Source: JAQICX01 sp964441455 (lineage in GTDB: Bacteria; Verrucomicrobiota; Kiritimatiellia; JAQICX01). From it: a stretch of DNA of 7,238 nt. This document shows positions 6,579 to 7,238 of the stretch, piece after piece. Made by a program: the position numbers and the translations under genes. The notes beneath the pieces are model-generated. The model was not told where the DNA came from. It did not search any database and saw only the letters and a program-made list of their open reading frames with translations. The stretch is taken from assembly GCA_964441455.1 (NCBI GenBank), contig CAYTUX010000146.1, positions 1 through 7,238 of the forward strand, given 5' to 3'. Within the stretch, counting starts at the first letter, position 1. The number at the start of each line of letters is the position of its first letter.

Positions 6579-6989
6579 ATGTTCCAAAAAAAAACAAAAG
6601 TAACTGTTGATGATAAGAAAATGCTTGAAAGGGCAATACCTACATCAGAAATACTAAATGCTGTTGTCATTATGCATCCATCTGTTAAAAGAATAAAACA
6701 TCCTAAGCATGGCTTTTGCCTAAGATGGTCAAACCAAGAAAAAAGAACTCATAAAGAAAGATGGTGGAATTTTTTTATGCCCTCACTAAGAAAAAGGAGT
6801 CATATACTTATTCTTGACGAGGTAGGTCGGCGTACTGTTGAACTCTTCGACGGTGAAAAAGACTTGAACAAAATTGCATATATACTTGCCGGAGAATTTC
6901 ATTTTGATGAAGAGGAAGCAAAGGCTGCTATCATTGCCTTTACTATGATGCTTCGCAAAAAAAATATTATACAAGTTGAAGAAAAGTAA
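6579..6989 (+). CDS. PqqD-like domain protein with basic N-terminal extension
   Basis: This is a 136-residue, apparently soluble protein. The C-terminal part (about 75-133) reads as a PqqD-family fold: a short strand (HILILDEVGRRTVELFDG), then DLNKIAYILAGEFHFDEEEA and a final helix ending MLRKKNIIQV. This matches the family's usual order of LDxxG, a small-domain helix, and the closing hydrophobic strand after a basic turn. PqqD proteins are normally about 90 residues and bind precursor peptides in ribosomal peptide maturation; related domains also occur in other contexts. The first 70 residues are unusual: Lys/Arg-rich, with HPKHGFCLRWS and an aromatic RWWNFFMP patch just ahead of the domain that could contact a membrane or partner. 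The ATG follows the ATPase stop with no gap, and AGGGA at 6568-6572 is a good ribosome site. No signal peptide is seen. Function is inferred by domain and neighbourhood only; a peptide-binding or regulatory adaptor for the transporter is possible. Confidence 0.75.
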   Translation: MFQKKTKVTVDDKKMLERAIPTSEILNAVVIMHPSVKRIKHPKHGFCLRWSNQEKRTHKERWWNFFMPSLRKRSHILILDEVGRRTVELFDGEKDLNKIAYILAGEFHFDEEEAKAAIIAFTMMLRKKNIIQVEEK

Positions 6990-7078
6990 ATCATTACAGA
7001 TAGAAGAAATAACGAATATCATTTTGTTTTTTTTACGACCTTAGATTTATGGTTGAGAGGACAAACATGTATTTCGTT

Positions 7079-7222
7079 CAATTAAATTAAGGTTTTAATT
7101 GTTGTTTTATCACTTTTTGGGTGATAAAGTTAGAAAATTAGTTTAGCGGACGCCGATCCAGCTACCAAACATAAAGTGTTTTGATGATAATTGCAGAGTT
7201 CCTTGCTTTTTTGGGTAGCTGG
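7079..7222. other. Structured noncoding segment: two 8-bp hairpins and a 9-bp inverted repeat
   Basis: CAATTAAA (7079-7086) pairs with TTTAATTG (7094-7101), and TTTATCAC (7106-7113) pairs with GTGATAAA (7121-7128). Both are perfect 8-bp stems with 7-base loops, 4 bases apart. Further on, CCAGCTACC (7158-7166) and GGTAGCTGG (7214-7222) are exact reverse complements 47 bases apart. The rest of the gap (from 6990) is AT-rich, with a T8 run at 7027-7034 but no stem before it. The hairpins could form a weak terminator region for the PqqD-like transcript, or the whole could be a leader or small RNA for something beyond the right edge. I match it to no known RNA family. Confidence 0.45.
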
Positions 7223-7238
7223 GCTCCCGTTCTTACAA

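Noticed and set aside
7019..7034. T8 run as a rho-independent terminator after the PqqD-like gene
   Set aside because: No stable stem precedes it within 6990-7026.
7136..7238. Cyclic-di-GMP (GEMM-I) riboswitch, suggested by GGTAGCTGGGCTCCC near the right edge
   Set aside because: The essential GGCAAACC and ACGCAAAGC segments are absent upstream, so the resemblance is limited to a short G-rich string.

Overview
The window looks like low-GC bacterial DNA. It carries five complete protein genes and the 3' part of a sixth, all on the + strand. Several starts have purine-rich ribosome binding sites, and genes abut or overlap in operon fashion. The FtsX/LolCDE/MacB-type ABC parts and the style of the intergenic repeats suggest an uncultured Gram-negative-like (diderm) lineage. 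I cannot name the phylum from sequence alone.

Layout. From the left edge to 5273 there is a tight four-gene block. It runs: the C-terminal part of a large FtsX-type ABC permease (1-1338, 5' end outside the window); a ~700-residue polytopic membrane protein resembling the OPT (oligopeptide transporter) superfamily (1331-3430, overlapping the permease by 8 bases); a second, complete but compact FtsX/MacB-type permease (3439-4482); and a LolD/MacB-type ATPase (4491-5273). A 561-base gene-free stretch (5274-5834) follows, full of short tandem and inverted repeats. Then come a second, closely related ATPase (5835-6578) and, abutting it, a small protein ending in a PqqD-like domain (6579-6989). The last 249 bases hold no gene but contain two adjacent 8-bp hairpins and a wider 9-bp inverted repeat.

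How the parts may work together. Two permeases and two ATPases could make one asymmetric LolCDE-like complex or two related transporters acting on the envelope. The OPT-like protein sits between the two permease genes and is translationally coupled to the first, so it is probably part of the same process. PqqD-like domains often bind peptides in ribosomal-peptide maturation, which with a possible peptide transporter makes a peptide-handling or export system a reasonable but unproven idea. No precursor peptide, radical SAM enzyme, membrane-fusion protein or outer-membrane channel gene is visible here; these could lie upstream or downstream.
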